Shown in pieces: positions 22,132-32,645 of a DNA stretch of 64,000 bases. Position 1 is the stretch's first letter, and every line of letters begins with the position of its first letter. The notes under the pieces were generated by a model, which did not search any database, was not told where the DNA came from, and was given only the letters and a program-made list of their open reading frames with translations. This DNA is from Elmis aenea (taxonomy: Eukaryota > Arthropoda > Insecta > Coleoptera > Elmidae). The stretch is from the NCBI GenBank assembly GCA_947652605.1, contig OX393582.1:12052544-12116543 (forward strand), read 5' to 3'. The position numbers were made by a program, and so were the translations under genes.

Positions 22132-23581
22132 TGCTGCATTTTGAGCAAGTCATGGCGGATTTATTGTTACAACTAAAAAAACAAAATTTACATCTTGCAA
22201 GTTATTGAATTCGAGGTACATACATGTTATTCGTGCCAGGAACAGGTATGTCCACAGTTTGAATATTTTCCCAATGGCTATTGCTTGCTCGTTACGGAGA
22301 AGGTGCTGTCTAGTTTTGATATTTGGAGTTATTATTATAGCTTACCCGATTCCTTATGTACAGTCTTCTCATATGTAAAACATTATTTTTCCATACCCGG
22401 TTTATTTGTGTCCATAGCACACAAACATTGTAAGAACTATTGTCAAGTTTATTGCAAACTATCATTAGTCAGCGGTTAGTTTTTTGTTTGCAAGTATATT
22501 ATGTAGCGTTTTTTGATTAAATATGTCGACTGATCCATTTGTAGCTTTGTAATTAAATTGTATTTGAAGGAATCGGTCGTCTATGTAACTAATTTCTTTA
22601 TTGTGCGCAAAAGAATCTTACGCCCCTGGACCAGGCCAAAGAAACTGGTTAACCGTTATTTTTTGTCCATATAAGTGATTTTTAACCGAAACCGAAATTG
22701 AAACTGAAACCATTATTTTTAATGAAAAAACAAAATAATTAGAAACCGGTTTTTGAAAACCATCTTTTTTATTAAAAATTATTTTTAAAAAATTACAAAA
22801 TATGTATACAGGGTCATTAGTGCGATAAAGTCCATTATTGCCCTTAATGTCAACTTAATAAAAAAAAGTTTTTGTTGAAACTTATAGTATTTCTAGAGAT
22901 GCATGTTTTAAAATTATTTTCAAGTATACAGGGTGTTTCATAAAAGTGGGGCGTCACTAAAGGTATTTTTTTTGAATTGAACACCCAGTATATTTTTGCA
23001 TAATCGAATTCAGCAAGAAAATCTTCATATGACAGTATTTTGTTTTTTTCATTTTTTTGCGACGTTGCCAATTTATCTTAAAAAATCTTTGAATTTCCAG
23101 AAAAACAGGGTACAATACTTGCCAAGAGCACAACGTTATGAATAATAATTGGCAAATAATATTTTGCACATACAAAGTCAAAAGGTGTAGTCATAGTCTA
23201 AATACATCAAAATTAATTTATATTATACAGGGTATTTCTTATAGATGTGCCAACTTCCCAATTTTCAAACATCAATAACTTTATTTTTTCAAATGGAACA
23301 CCCTGTATATTATTAGGTCATTTTGTTGCATTTTTGTTTTTCTTCAACTTTTCTTAATACTTACCTATACCTAAAATGAATATTTTCTGTGATATTTACA
23401 TTTTACTTATTCTTATAAGCGTTGTGTAGGAATTTCCTAGTTTTCTCGGAGTAGGCCCCGACTTTGACAATAGAAACAATAATTTCTGTAGTATTATTAT
23501 TATTATTTCCGCGGAGGTGGTCCCTTTTCGGGTTCCTGTACTGCGACCTGTTGGTCTATTGTACCCTCTGGTGATAGCCAC

Positions 23582-24817
23582 TTAAAGAAGTCCTGTGTTT
23601 TTGAAAAACTCCAGGATTTTCTTTAAGGGTGTTTTTCTTAGCTCTTCTTGGTTGGCTTTTTCCATCCCTAGAAGTCTGCGCCGATAGGGTGTGAATCCTT
23701 CACACTGGCATATTACGTGCAGAGGAGTTTCTTCTTCTTCACCACATCCTCTACATATATCGGTCTCAGAGAGCCCTATTATGTAGAAGTGTTTGTTTAA
23801 CCCACAGTGCCCTGTGACAAGCCCTGTGGCTGCTCTGATGTCTGCTCTGCTCATCCTGAGCATTTCTTCTGTCTTCTCTTTGGAGACCATTGACAGGATA
23901 GCCTTGGAATGGGCTTGTCCTGCAACTTTTTTCCAATGAGCATTGTGCTCCTGTGTTAGTATGTCATTAAGACACCGCTTGGCTGTTCCATAGGATGTAC
24001 CAACTGCGGGTTCTGGTCCGAAGAAAAGTGTCTCGCTGCCAATTTTGGCTAGGCGATCCGCCTTCTCGTTCCCTGGTATATTAGTGTGCCCTGGGCACCA
24101 TACCAGTTTAACATTATTCCTGCTTCCTAGCATGTTGAGTGCTTGTATGCAGTTCAGAACAAGTCCTGAGTTTACTTCTGACGAACCAAGAGCTTTTAAC
24201 GCTGCTTGGCTGTCGGACATTATGAAGATTCTTTTGTTATCAAAATCTCTTTCTAATAATGTTTCTGCACATAAGTGCACAGCATACACCTCAGCTTGAA
24301 ATATGGTTGCACACTGTCCAAGGCTTACAGATTTGCCTTGTCTCAGTTGTGCTGCTCCCCATATTCCGCAGCCTGTTCCTTTTTGCGTTTTTGACCCGTC
24401 CGTATACCAGACCAGGCCATTAAGCTCTATTTCATGGCGCTCCCATTGGTCCCGTGTTGGAATTGTGATTCCAAAGGTTCTCTCAATGGCTAGCGTCCTG
24501 TTTATTCTATCCGAGATCATGTTTAATGTCGGATGCGTGTCGATCTCGTTGAGAATAGCTAAGTGCCCTTCTCTACGTCTCCCCTCCTTGGAGGTGATTT
24601 TTAGTCGGTACCCCCCTCTTAGTGCTTGTGATTTGACCACAAGGTAAAGAGGAGGTAAGTTCAGCAACACTTCCATTGCCGCCGTAGGCGTTGTTGTCAT
24701 CGCCCCGGTAATACTTAGGCAAGCCAGTCGCTGTAGCTTGTCTAATTTATTTCTGCAGTCCACCAGATCAGACTTGCATAAGTTACGATGGGTATGACCA
24801 TCTTGGTGTATATCCAA
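23582..24817 (-). CDS. LINE ORF2 C-terminal part: RNase H and CCHC knuckle (frameshifted)
   Basis: Continues ORF2 in the -1 frame. Alignment with the end of the RT frame is at RNKLDKLQRLACL; the first about 20 residues precede the real junction and are a frame artefact. RNase H motifs: YTDGSK (138-143, first Asp), FQAEVYA (Glu 176), MSDSQAA (Asp 202) and HTNIPGNEKADRLA (244-257, last Asp). Near the C-terminus CRGCGEEEETPLHVICQC gives a C-x2-C-x8-H-x2-C cluster. All catalytic residues are present. The frame change is probably a mutation rather than programmed slippage, because no canonical slippery heptamer is visible. Confidence 0.85.
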   Translation of the reverse strand: MDIHQDGHTHRNLCKSDLVDCRNKLDKLQRLACLSITGAMTTTPTAAMEVLLNLPPLYLVVKSQALRGGYRLKITSKEGRRREGHLAILNEIDTHPTLNMISDRINRTLAIERTFGITIPTRDQWERHEIELNGLVWYTDGSKTQKGTGCGIWGAAQLRQGKSVSLGQCATIFQAEVYAVHLCAETLLERDFDNKRIFIMSDSQAALKALGSSEVNSGLVLNCIQALNMLGSRNNVKLVWCPGHTNIPGNEKADRLAKIGSETLFFGPEPAVGTSYGTAKRCLNDILTQEHNAHWKKVAGQAHSKAILSMVSKEKTEEMLRMSRADIRAATGLVTGHCGLNKHFYIIGLSETDICRGCGEEEETPLHVICQCEGFTPYRRRLLGMEKANQEELRKTPLKKILEFFKNTGLL

Positions 24818-27189
24818 TATATCATCCTAGGTGTTAAACCCCAGTTTTTCCCAAGCATCCTTCTGCAGGTCCATAGAGCTACAGTGGCTTTTTTGGTAGT
24901 TTTTTCTACGTGTAGTTTGAAGTTAAGTTTGCTATCTAGAATCACTCCTAAATATTTAACCTCTCCCACTGTTTCCAGTGGTTCTTCAAACAGGTATACT
25001 GTTTTAGTCCCACACGGTTTTGTTTTTCTAGTAAAGTGTACTAGTGAGGTTTTAGACGGATTTACCGTTAGACCCTCACCTGTGCACCACCTTTCGACAA
25101 TTCGTAAGGCGCCTTGCATCATGTCTGATACTACGCCTCCGAACTTGCCTGTTGTTAGTATGGCTATGTCATCGGCATAGCCAACCGCAAAGTGCCCTGC
25201 TTTTTCCAGTCTCCACAGGAGCTCGTCTGCCACTAAGCACCACAAAAGGGGAGATAGAACCCCCCCCTGTGGGCACCCTCGGACAGCCCTAACTCCTGCA
25301 GTCTGTCCAAATGCAGAGGCATAAATATTTCTGTGTTTAAGCATTTCGGAAATCCATTTACAAATTGTAGAATGTATTCCTCTGCTTTCCACTGCATTTC
25401 GTATTGATCTCGGGGAGGCATTATCAAACGCCCCCTCGATATCTAGAAAAACTCCAAGTGTGATCTCTTTGTTCTTTAGACCACTCTCGATCTTGCTAGC
25501 TATTTCATGTATGGCCAGCTCGCAAGATTTTCCTGACTGATAGGCATATTGGTGTCGATTAAGGGGTGAACCCCCAAGAACCTCGTCCCTTATGTGCCTT
25601 TCTATAAGTCTCTCCAATAGTTTTAGGAGGAAGGATGTCAGACTTATTGGTCTGAAAGCTTTGGGCTGGGCGTATGACTCTCGTCCCTGCTTTGGAATGA
25701 AAACCACCTTTACGTCTCTCCAAGCTCTAGGTACATATGCGAGGGCTAAGCTAGCCCTAAGCATTCTACAAAGGTTGGAGGCCAGCAAGTCTAGCCCTTG
25801 CTGTAATAACACAGGTATAATTCCATCTTTCCCTGGTGATTTGAATGGGAGAAATTTGTTGACTGCCCATCTTACTTTTGTTTGATTTATTACCTTTTTG
25901 GCTATTTGCCAGCCCTCTCGGTTTGCCCTCTTGAGGTTGTGGCATATATTTTCGCCTCTTTCAGATCTTTCATTCAGGGTGTAAGAACCTGGGAAGTGCG
26001 TATGGAGCAAAAGCTCCAAAGTCTCCTTCCCAGTTTCTGTATAGGCCCCGTCTGATTTTTTAAGCGAACCGATGTTTCCTTCGGTCCCTTTCATGAGGAC
26101 TTTTTGGAGTCTAGCTGTTTCAGGTATCTGTTCGAGGCCCTGACAGTAGTCTCTCCTTGAGTCCCTTTTTGCCTTTCTTATGGCCTTGTTGTATTCGGTT
26201 AGTGAGGTCCTATATGTCCCCCAGTCCCCTGTTCTTTTGGCTCTATTGAATAACTTCCTTGTGTTGTCCCTAAGGTGTCCAAGTCCCTCATGCCACCAGG
26301 GCACTTGTTTTGAGGTTCTTTTCTCCCTTTCGGGGCAACTGTATTCATAGGCTTGTATGATAGCAGTTCTGAGACTGCTTTCCATAATCTCCAATTCGGC
26401 CGTGTTATTGGCCGACTGTGGACAGTTTTCAAGTTCCACTTGTAACTGTTCCCTATAAAGGTTCCAGTCCGTGGCCCTTGGATTTCGGTTTACTTGTGTA
26501 GTATTTTCGTGCAATTTAATGTTGAACCTTATATACCTATGATCAGAGAGCGATGGCTCGTCTGATACATGCCAGTTTTTTACTGTGTCACTCATATTTG
26601 TAGTGCACATAGTTAAGTCAATGACCTCCCTTCTTTGTACGTTAACGAAGGTCGGTTCATTTCCTCTGTTTGCTATCTCTAGGTTGTTAGTAATTAAAAA
26701 CTCTAGGAGAGACTCACCTCTTTTGTTGGTTCCTGTACTGCCCCATACAATGTGGTGCGCATTTGCGTCACAACCAATCAGTACTGGTTGGCCCCTACGA
26801 GTTTTTTCCTCCACCAATCTCCTGACTTCATTTGTTGGTGGGTCCCCATCCTGGTCGTATGGCAGATAGGCAGATACGAGAGTGATCTCCCTCCGCCTTT
26901 CCGCCTCCATCAGAATTAGGTTAATTGCCACTAGATCTCTGGAACAAAAGTTCCATAGTGGCATCGCTTGAACATTGCGATTTCTTAGAACAATACATGT
27001 TCTTGGGTTTGCTGTTGTTAGTTCATAAATGACCTGAACTCCAGCTCCTCTGAGACCTCTGATAGCTCCTTTAACAGTCCAGGGTTCCTGGACCAGTGCA
27101 ACATCGATCTCATTTTTTGCCATGTATGCACTGAGTGCAGCTGATGCCGCCCTACAGTGATGCAGGTTAATTTGCAATAAGCGAAGCAT
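24742..27189 (-). CDS. LINE ORF2: AP-like endonuclease and reverse transcriptase
   Basis: 815 codons. Residues 1-227 are an APE-type endonuclease: NLHHCRAAS at 8-16, QEPW at 34-37, GCDANAHH at 139-146, SLSDHRYI at 213-220. The RT spans about 430-800: FRPISLT (512), LDIEGAFDN (582), GCPQGGVLSPLLW (638) and the catalytic GYADDIA (670). The ORF ends at a TAG right after the RT thumb, where the downstream frame carries on into RNase H (overlap 24742-24817). The likely cause is a single-base deletion near 24752. It nicks target DNA and primes reverse transcription of the element RNA. Confidence 0.9.
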   Translation of the reverse strand: MLRLLQINLHHCRAASAALSAYMAKNEIDVALVQEPWTVKGAIRGLRGAGVQVIYELTTANPRTCIVLRNRNVQAMPLWNFCSRDLVAINLILMEAERRREITLVSAYLPYDQDGDPPTNEVRRLVEEKTRRGQPVLIGCDANAHHIVWGSTGTNKRGESLLEFLITNNLEIANRGNEPTFVNVQRREVIDLTMCTTNMSDTVKNWHVSDEPSLSDHRYIRFNIKLHENTTQVNRNPRATDWNLYREQLQVELENCPQSANNTAELEIMESSLRTAIIQAYEYSCPEREKRTSKQVPWWHEGLGHLRDNTRKLFNRAKRTGDWGTYRTSLTEYNKAIRKAKRDSRRDYCQGLEQIPETARLQKVLMKGTEGNIGSLKKSDGAYTETGKETLELLLHTHFPGSYTLNERSERGENICHNLKRANREGWQIAKKVINQTKVRWAVNKFLPFKSPGKDGIIPVLLQQGLDLLASNLCRMLRASLALAYVPRAWRDVKVVFIPKQGRESYAQPKAFRPISLTSFLLKLLERLIERHIRDEVLGGSPLNRHQYAYQSGKSCELAIHEIASKIESGLKNKEITLGVFLDIEGAFDNASPRSIRNAVESRGIHSTICKWISEMLKHRNIYASAFGQTAGVRAVRGCPQGGVLSPLLWCLVADELLWRLEKAGHFAVGYADDIAILTTGKFGGVVSDMMQGALRIVERWCTGEGLTVNPSKTSLVHFTRKTKPCGTKTVYLFEEPLETVGEVKYLGVILDSKLNFKLHVEKTTKKATVALWTCRRMLGKNWGLTPRMIYWIYTKMVIPIVTYASLIWWTAEIN

Positions 27190-27192
27190 TGC

Positions 27193-28158
27193 TTATTGTG
27201 TGCTAGTGGAGGGTTGAGGTTCCCCTGGGGGCCCCTCTTCCGTATCCATAGCCTGATGTTCTACTTTCTTGTCCTTGTCCTCCTCCGTTTTGGACTTAGA
27301 CAAGGCCTTAAAAGTAACCCTGGTAAAATTTACGAAGGGCCTGTAGTCCAGCTTGGCGAGTTGCTCCCAGGAAGTTTGGTCCATTAGAACAACGAGCTGT
27401 TGTCCCTTTGGATCCTCCTTCCTGTCCACAACTCTCCAATTTGTGGTACTGACGCCTTGGTTCTGGGTACCAAATCGTCGAATGATTTTCTCCGGTTCCT
27501 CTGGGGGACCCGGTATCCAAACCATAGTTCTTATGGGTCTGGGAAGGTTCTTAGCCTCGACGAATCTTAGCTTAGCCCCTTCCCAGGGGACCTCCTTTGC
27601 CAATTGCCCCTCTAGCCAGTCCCTAGTGGCCTGGTCAGATACGGTAATTCGCAGGGAACCCTCCCTGTGTCTACAGTCCGTAAACCTGGGGAACGCCTCA
27701 CCTGCTTTGACGCAGTCAATCTTTTCGAGGATCCAGGTCTTTAACTTCCCTGTCTCCTCTTCAGAAAGCTGCTTTTCCGGGTCTTGATCGCAAACTGCCA
27801 TCTTGATCCCCGTTAAAGCATCTTTGAAGCTTAAGGTTTTCGTTTCGGATCCCTTAAGCTTTTTGACAACTTTTTTAACACCCTGTGGAGTGCTGTCATC
27901 TGATCGGTGTCGCTTTGGCGTCCCGACCAGGCACTTCCTGGGCGTGTTTTCCGCTACTCTTTGCGTAGGATTGGCCGTTGCTGAGGCAACGACTTGTCCC
28001 TCGCTCTGAGCAGCTTTTGTCTTTTTTAGCTTCCGTCGCTGGGCTCCGGAAAGCTTAGGTCTAGAGACACTGATGCTCTCGGCCTCTGTGTCCTTCGACT
28101 GTTGTGCCATGTCCTCTTTCGAGTCCATGGCAGGTTGATTTTTGAGTACTGTGTCCAT
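27193..28158 (-). CDS. LINE ORF1 protein (DUF4780-like)
   Basis: 321 codons, ATG to stop, intact. The N-terminal third is basic and low-complexity (LSGAQRRKLKKTKAA, KRHRSDDSTPQGVKKVVKK). The second half (about residues 110-295) holds a conserved block with LKTWILEKID, GSLRITVSDQATRDWLEGQL, AKNLPRPIRTMVWIPG and FTRVTFKAL. I associate this block with DUF4780-type ORF1 proteins of insect LINEs. Expected role: RNA-binding chaperone forming the retrotransposon RNP. The stop lies 3 bp before the start of the endonuclease/RT ORF, consistent with reinitiation or coupled translation. Confidence 0.8.
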   Translation of the reverse strand: MDTVLKNQPAMDSKEDMAQQSKDTEAESISVSRPKLSGAQRRKLKKTKAAQSEGQVVASATANPTQRVAENTPRKCLVGTPKRHRSDDSTPQGVKKVVKKLKGSETKTLSFKDALTGIKMAVCDQDPEKQLSEEETGKLKTWILEKIDCVKAGEAFPRFTDCRHREGSLRITVSDQATRDWLEGQLAKEVPWEGAKLRFVEAKNLPRPIRTMVWIPGPPEEPEKIIRRFGTQNQGVSTTNWRVVDRKEDPKGQQLVVLMDQTSWEQLAKLDYRPFVNFTRVTFKALSKSKTEEDKDKKVEHQAMDTEEGPPGEPQPSTSTQ

Positions 28159-28550
28159 CTAAGTCCCACGAGTACCGAGGTCTAGAGGTCACCCGTACGC
28201 TACCTCGATTCACGCACGGGAAGGCTATATACAATGGGGTGCGCCATGTGCCCCAAGGTTTATTCCAGTAATGACTGGTCCTCTATCCAGCCACGCATCC
28301 CGTCAGCCTGGTTTCCCACTTTAGGATTTAGAATTTTTATTGAGGTTGTTTCCTCTTGACCCGGGCGGTTAAGCCAAGATCCCCCGCACTCTGCTCGTGA
28401 GACATGTCCACGGACAGCAGAGTGCATGGTTCTGTCGGTGGCCATAGTTCATGGTTCACCGGCTTCGTTTTTTTATTACCTGTGCAGGACCTAAGCCACG
28501 AAACTACAGCCGGTCAGGATGTTTTATCGACTTGTCTTGTTTCTGTAGTA

Positions 28551-28956
28551 ACAAATGTCAGAGTAAATTGCTGTCAAGTGTTAAAACATAAATAAATGAG
28601 TATAACATATTATGCAATATAAATTTTCCAAAAAAAGAATTGATTGATACGGTCTATGTTGAGGGTGGCGTATATTTTCGATGCCCATACAGGGGGGGTA
28701 TCTCGGTTATCAGAGATTTAAAAAAACTAAGTACGTAATCTCGATTTCTTTTTTCGAGAGGAATTTATTGTCGTAAACAGATTTTTGATATCTTTTTTAA
28801 TTTTCGAAATATAGTTTTTTTTTAACACCCTGTATACTTCAAACTAATTTTAAAACATGCACGTGTAGAAATACTATAAGTTTCATTGAAAACTTTTTTT
28901 TATTAAGTTGACATTAAGGGCAATAATGGACTTTATCGCAATAATGGCGCACCCTG
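28551..28956. other. Right part of the B-only host element
   Basis: Non-coding right half of the element interrupted by the LINE; includes the inner AACACCCTG end at 28824-28832 and the outer inverted arm. Confidence 0.6.
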
Positions 28957-29014
28957 TATATTAAATACAATTAGTTTACTAGAAGTCGTTACTGAACGCT
29001 TGATTGTACATATA

Positions 29015-29479
29015 CAGGGTGAGTCATTAGTGGCGGATCGGTCGATTGTGGCTAAACGGTTTGATTCGCGTGATTCAAACCTTTTCGTATCGAGCTAAAA
29101 GAGCAATGTTTTCAGCATGTCCTTACCAAATTACAACCCTATACTTCGAAAAATAACTTCAGGGGATTTTTTTAAATAAAGACTTAAAACCTTGAAAAAT
29201 TTTGAAAATTATCTTTATTTAGTGACAAGGCCGCATAAAAACCTGTACTATTTTATGTCGATGTAGATAAAGCTAAAATAAAGGCGGTCAAGAATATTAA
29301 ACAAAAAATGGGATGTTGTATTTGAAATATAAAAATTGCTATTGGTTCCAGAGAGGTGACTCACCCTGTATATTTCAATATATTTTTATCGTGTTATGTA
29401 TGGAATACCGTTTGAATCAACTTTCTATCTCAAACCGTTTAGCCACAATCGACCGATCCGCCACTAATGACTCACCCTG
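29015..29479. mobile_element. 465-bp TA-flanked MITE, copy B
   Basis: Same element and same site as 5166-5629, with a few substitutions. TA duplications flank both ends. Non-coding. Confidence 0.85.
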
Positions 29480-30318
29480 TATTACACAATTAAAAATGGA
29501 TAATATCTTTTCACTCCTAATCTAAATAATGTCAAACCGGTTTTTAAGCAGTTTTTAAATCCGGTTTATAAGTTAAGCCGGTTTTTGAACTAAAACCGTT
29601 ATAAAATAACGATTTCGGTTAACCATTAACTAATTTTTTTTTAACTGTACCTTATCTGTCGTTCTTATTAGGGAAAGTTAAAGTTTATTTTTTATTATCT
29701 TACCGAACATGGTAACTGTTTTTCGGAAATAATTTTTTAAATTCTAGGTAACAATTATTACAGGCAACTTTTTGTCCTATGAAATCATGGATTAGATCAT
29801 AAAAACAAGTAGGTACCTATTCCCTAATTTTTAGAGGTGTTTCATTAGGTTAATTTTCGGTATTCATTTGTGCTTTTAGAACATAAAATTAGGAACTATC
29901 ACAAAAAGTAAAAAGTACAAACTATAATTCCCTTTTAGCTGGTTTGCATGAAATAGATTGTTGAAATGGACAGTGTCCTCTAAAAGCGACAAATTACTCG
30001 TTTACAGTTACATTATCTCCAGGATTGTATAGCTACCTTGGGTAGTATCTAAACCAACTTTTTATAAAATCCTTTTATTGCTGATAATTTGTCGGTTTGT
30101 ATCACTCCTAATATACGACAAAACCGTCTATCCAATATTGTGGCACGAAACATATTTCTACCAGCTTCTGCATATCTGCAGACCATATAAAACATCTATG
30201 AGCTTGTTATTGTCTGATATTTACTAAGTCATCCCAACATTCAAACAAAATTATTAAAGTTTTATAAGTTATAGCTAACTTTTAACTTAAGGATAGTAAT
30301 TATTGTCATTTGTTTCAG

Positions 30319-30553
30319 GTCCATGGTCTGTTAAAATGACAGTGTAGTGAAATGGAGCAATGGATGGAGAGAATCGCATCATCCTTAATGTTGGTGGTAT
30401 TCGATTCGAAACGTACAAAGCAACGCTGAAGAAAATCCCCGCCACTCGGTTATCTCGCTTAACAGAAGCCTTGGCTAACTACGATCCAATACTAAATGAG
30501 TACTTTTTTGATCGCCATCCTGGGGTGTTCGCACAAGTCCTTAATTACTACAG
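30319..30553 (+). CDS. Shaw: Shaw-type Kv channel, first coding exon (T1/BTB domain), copy B
   Basis: Same exon as in copy A: acceptor AG at 30317-30318, ATG 30360, donor GT at 30554, 64 codons plus two bases. The encoded peptide is identical to copy A; the coding differences seen are synonymous (CGC/CGT in an Arg codon, CCC/CCT in a Pro codon), while flanking intron differs more. Both copies have intact splice sites. If copies A and B are alleles, this is one exon. If they are a real tandem duplication, these could act as alternative or redundant exons. A Phe replaces the His commonly found after GGIR in Shaw proteins (from memory) and is shared by both copies. Confidence 0.9.
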
Positions 30554-31672
30554 GTAAGACAATTTTGCGCTGATTTTCAGTTTCTATAGCAATAGAAGAG
30601 TAACACATCTTTGAATAGTCAATAATTAACATTTATTTTACCTTTCCAATTTAAAATGTTTTGAAAGCTTATAATACAAAAGTTCAATTGCTAAATATTT
30701 GTAAGGTATATTAACTACCTACAAAGGGTGTCCCAAATTACAGTTCCAGCAAGGGAATTTCGCTTATTGTTAGAAATTGTTAGAAAAACGAAAAAAAAAA
30801 CACATCAAACATCAAACTATTCCAAAGCAACTTGACTGCCTGTAAAAAAAAATTAGGTTAAGGGTAATATCTCGAAAATGAAAAGTGATTAAAAAATCTA
30901 AAGTAATAGTTACATTTTACATAAAAGAGTAGCTTTAGTAGGTACAAATAAAATTGATTTAATGACAAAAAAAAGTTATGGGAGAAATAAGAAATTCGAC
31001 ATTTTTATATTTTTTGCTATAACATCTGAAGCACGAGCAACTTTTACTTTTAAAAATTGGTTGTGTCTTATCTCATGCTTGGGAATAATTCATCCAATTT
31101 AAACATACATTTATCCCTTATAATTAGCAAGATCCCCATGCTGGAACTGTAATCTGGGACACCCTGTCCTGTATATTTAGCAAAAATCTGAGGTAAATAT
31201 CGATTTTCAAGCATTATTTTATTATTTTTATCATAAATTTCAACAACGATAAAAACTTTAAAATTGTATAAGAGTGATAACCGATAGGTCAGTTACAGGA
31301 TTTTAAGTAAACGTTTACCTCAACATGGTTATATGAAGTTCCTTTTATGGATTTTAATTTTAACATAAAGTATTGACTATATTAAATTTGGCAAATAGAT
31401 TTGTGCACTATGACAAATGAATGTGCATCCTCTGTAATTCCTTAATATGGTATTAAACAAACTCTATCATTCTAACTTCCAGCGTAGTGTGTGTCTGTCT
31501 AGCCAATTTCTGAGATAATCTCGGATTATGTGATTAGGGCTAATTTCATTAACAAACAATGAATAGTTACTCCCAAAAGCGCATAAGTTGGTTAATCTAA
31601 TGTCCCTTTTAAAATGATATTTAAAATAAAAATAAAATTGTCGCCCACATTTTGCGTAAAAGGTATAAAACA
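30554..31672. other. Intron after the Shaw exon, copy B
   Basis: Equivalent to A 6694-8949 without the piggyBac derivative. Contains an intact-looking relic MITE from AAAGGGTGTCCCAAATTACAG (30724) to TGTAATCTGGGACACCCTG (ends about 31167). Confidence 0.5.
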
Positions 31673-31921
31673 TTTTTTTTGCGATCGTACTAGAAACAGC
31701 TCTTTGACGGACGCGTTAGCAACCATAAAAATCTGCATTACCGGCCCCATCCTTAGCAGCGGCCGAAAAAGTAACTTTTACGGCCGTTGCTAAGGAGAGG
31801 GCCGGTAATGCAGTACATACGCCGTCATCTGTCAGTGACAGAATGTCACGTAGTTTCTAACCTATAATTTTGAAAATTACTAAAAATTTAAATTGTTTTT
31901 AATTCGATCGCACAAAAAATG
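31673..31921. mobile_element. Hairpin MITE with nested palindrome, copy B
   Basis: Same element and site as 8950-9240, shorter because one CTTAGCAACGGCCG unit is missing. The left palindrome end is slightly changed (AATCTGCATTACCGG in place of AGTACTGCATTACCGG). Confidence 0.72.
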
Positions 31922-32323
31922 TAATATGCACCTCGGCCAAAACGTACTTTTTCGGCCTTGCCTGTTTGCTGGCCTCGACTCCGAAAAAGTTACACTTTTT
32001 GGCCTTGATACATAATTAACTTTTTAAACCGGACTTTAAACGTCTTAAAAAGCTAATTTAAAAATAAATTATTAAGTCTACTGCTTTGGTTCCACGACAT
32101 TTTGCTTGGTTTTCCAAACGTCGAATACAAAAGCAATGTTTTGGTAGAAAAACGTTTAGACCTCCTTGTCTAGATAAATAAATGGAATAGACGCTGAAAA
32201 CCCAAAATTGATACACTAAGGACTTTTTGTTTGCGGTTCATGATTTTGACTTTGCTGTTTTTTATAAGCTCTGGAAATGCTTTTACGGGAAAATAACTGT
32301 TGCTGCTAAAAAAATAATAGAAG

Positions 32324-32645
32324 ATGACTATAAAGTATAAATCCACTTGCCGTGGATCCTCAGATGCTAGAACAATCTTCCACGCATTAGCATTAAAAAA
32401 AAAAGTTTTTAGTCGATTTATGCCGCGTTAGCTCTCTGACCTCTGAAAGGCAAGAAAGAATTTGCCAGGAAATTTTTTATGTTCTCAGTTATGACAGCCA
32501 TCAAATTTTTCCTCAAATTTTGACAGGCCAAGAGAGTCGTGTATGGATTTACAAAGATGAGCAAATTCCGACAGTCACCAAGATGCAGTGGGCAATGATA
32601 AAAGTAATGCATGCAAATTTCTTAAGGAGTAAGAATCTGATCTAG
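32324..32645 (+). pseudogene. Decayed mariner transposase fragment, copy B
   Basis: Same remnant as 9594-9914, with one extra A in an A run (near 32400) that breaks the frame found in copy A. The TGQES substitution is shared. Confidence 0.62.

Larger units (their letters stand above)
23494..28539 (-). mobile_element. Near full-length non-LTR retrotransposon (APE-RT-RNase H type)
   Basis: Two ORFs on the minus strand in the order ORF1, then endonuclease/RT, then RNase H. The 3' end is a TAA-type repeat (plus strand TTATTATTATT at 23494-23506), and an 11-bp target duplication TTTCTGTAGTA occurs at 23483-23493 and 28540-28550. The domain set and TAA tail fit the I/LOA/R1 group; LOA- or I-like is my best guess. 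The 5' UTR is about 28159-28539. A single frameshift between RT and RNase H is the only visible damage, so the insertion is young. Its base composition is clearly less AT-rich than the surroundings. Confidence 0.9.
22809..28956. mobile_element. B-only nested TA-target element holding a LINE
   Basis: Outer ends: CAGGGTCATTAGTGCGATAA and inverted TTATCGCAATAATGGCGCACCCTG, TA on both sides. About 120 bp of each end are inverted copies (CCATTATTGCCCTTAATGTC against GACATTAAGGGCAATAATGG). Inside lies a second pair of CAGGGTGTT/AACACCCTG ends (22929-28832), a small CAGGG..CCCTG piece (23228-23305), and the LINE 23494-28539. Without the LINE and one target copy the host is about 1.1 kb with no transposase. 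Copy A has an unrelated element at the same TA. Confidence 0.8.

Noticed and set aside
22195..22479. 94-codon ORF, partly repeated at 3046-3240
   Set aside because: It is open in both copies, but it lies in backbone between insertions and has no domain. The shared frame simply follows from the duplication.
24045..27787. Plus-strand ORFs opposite the LINE
   Set aside because: Antisense shadows of the LINE ORFs on the minus strand; no domains.
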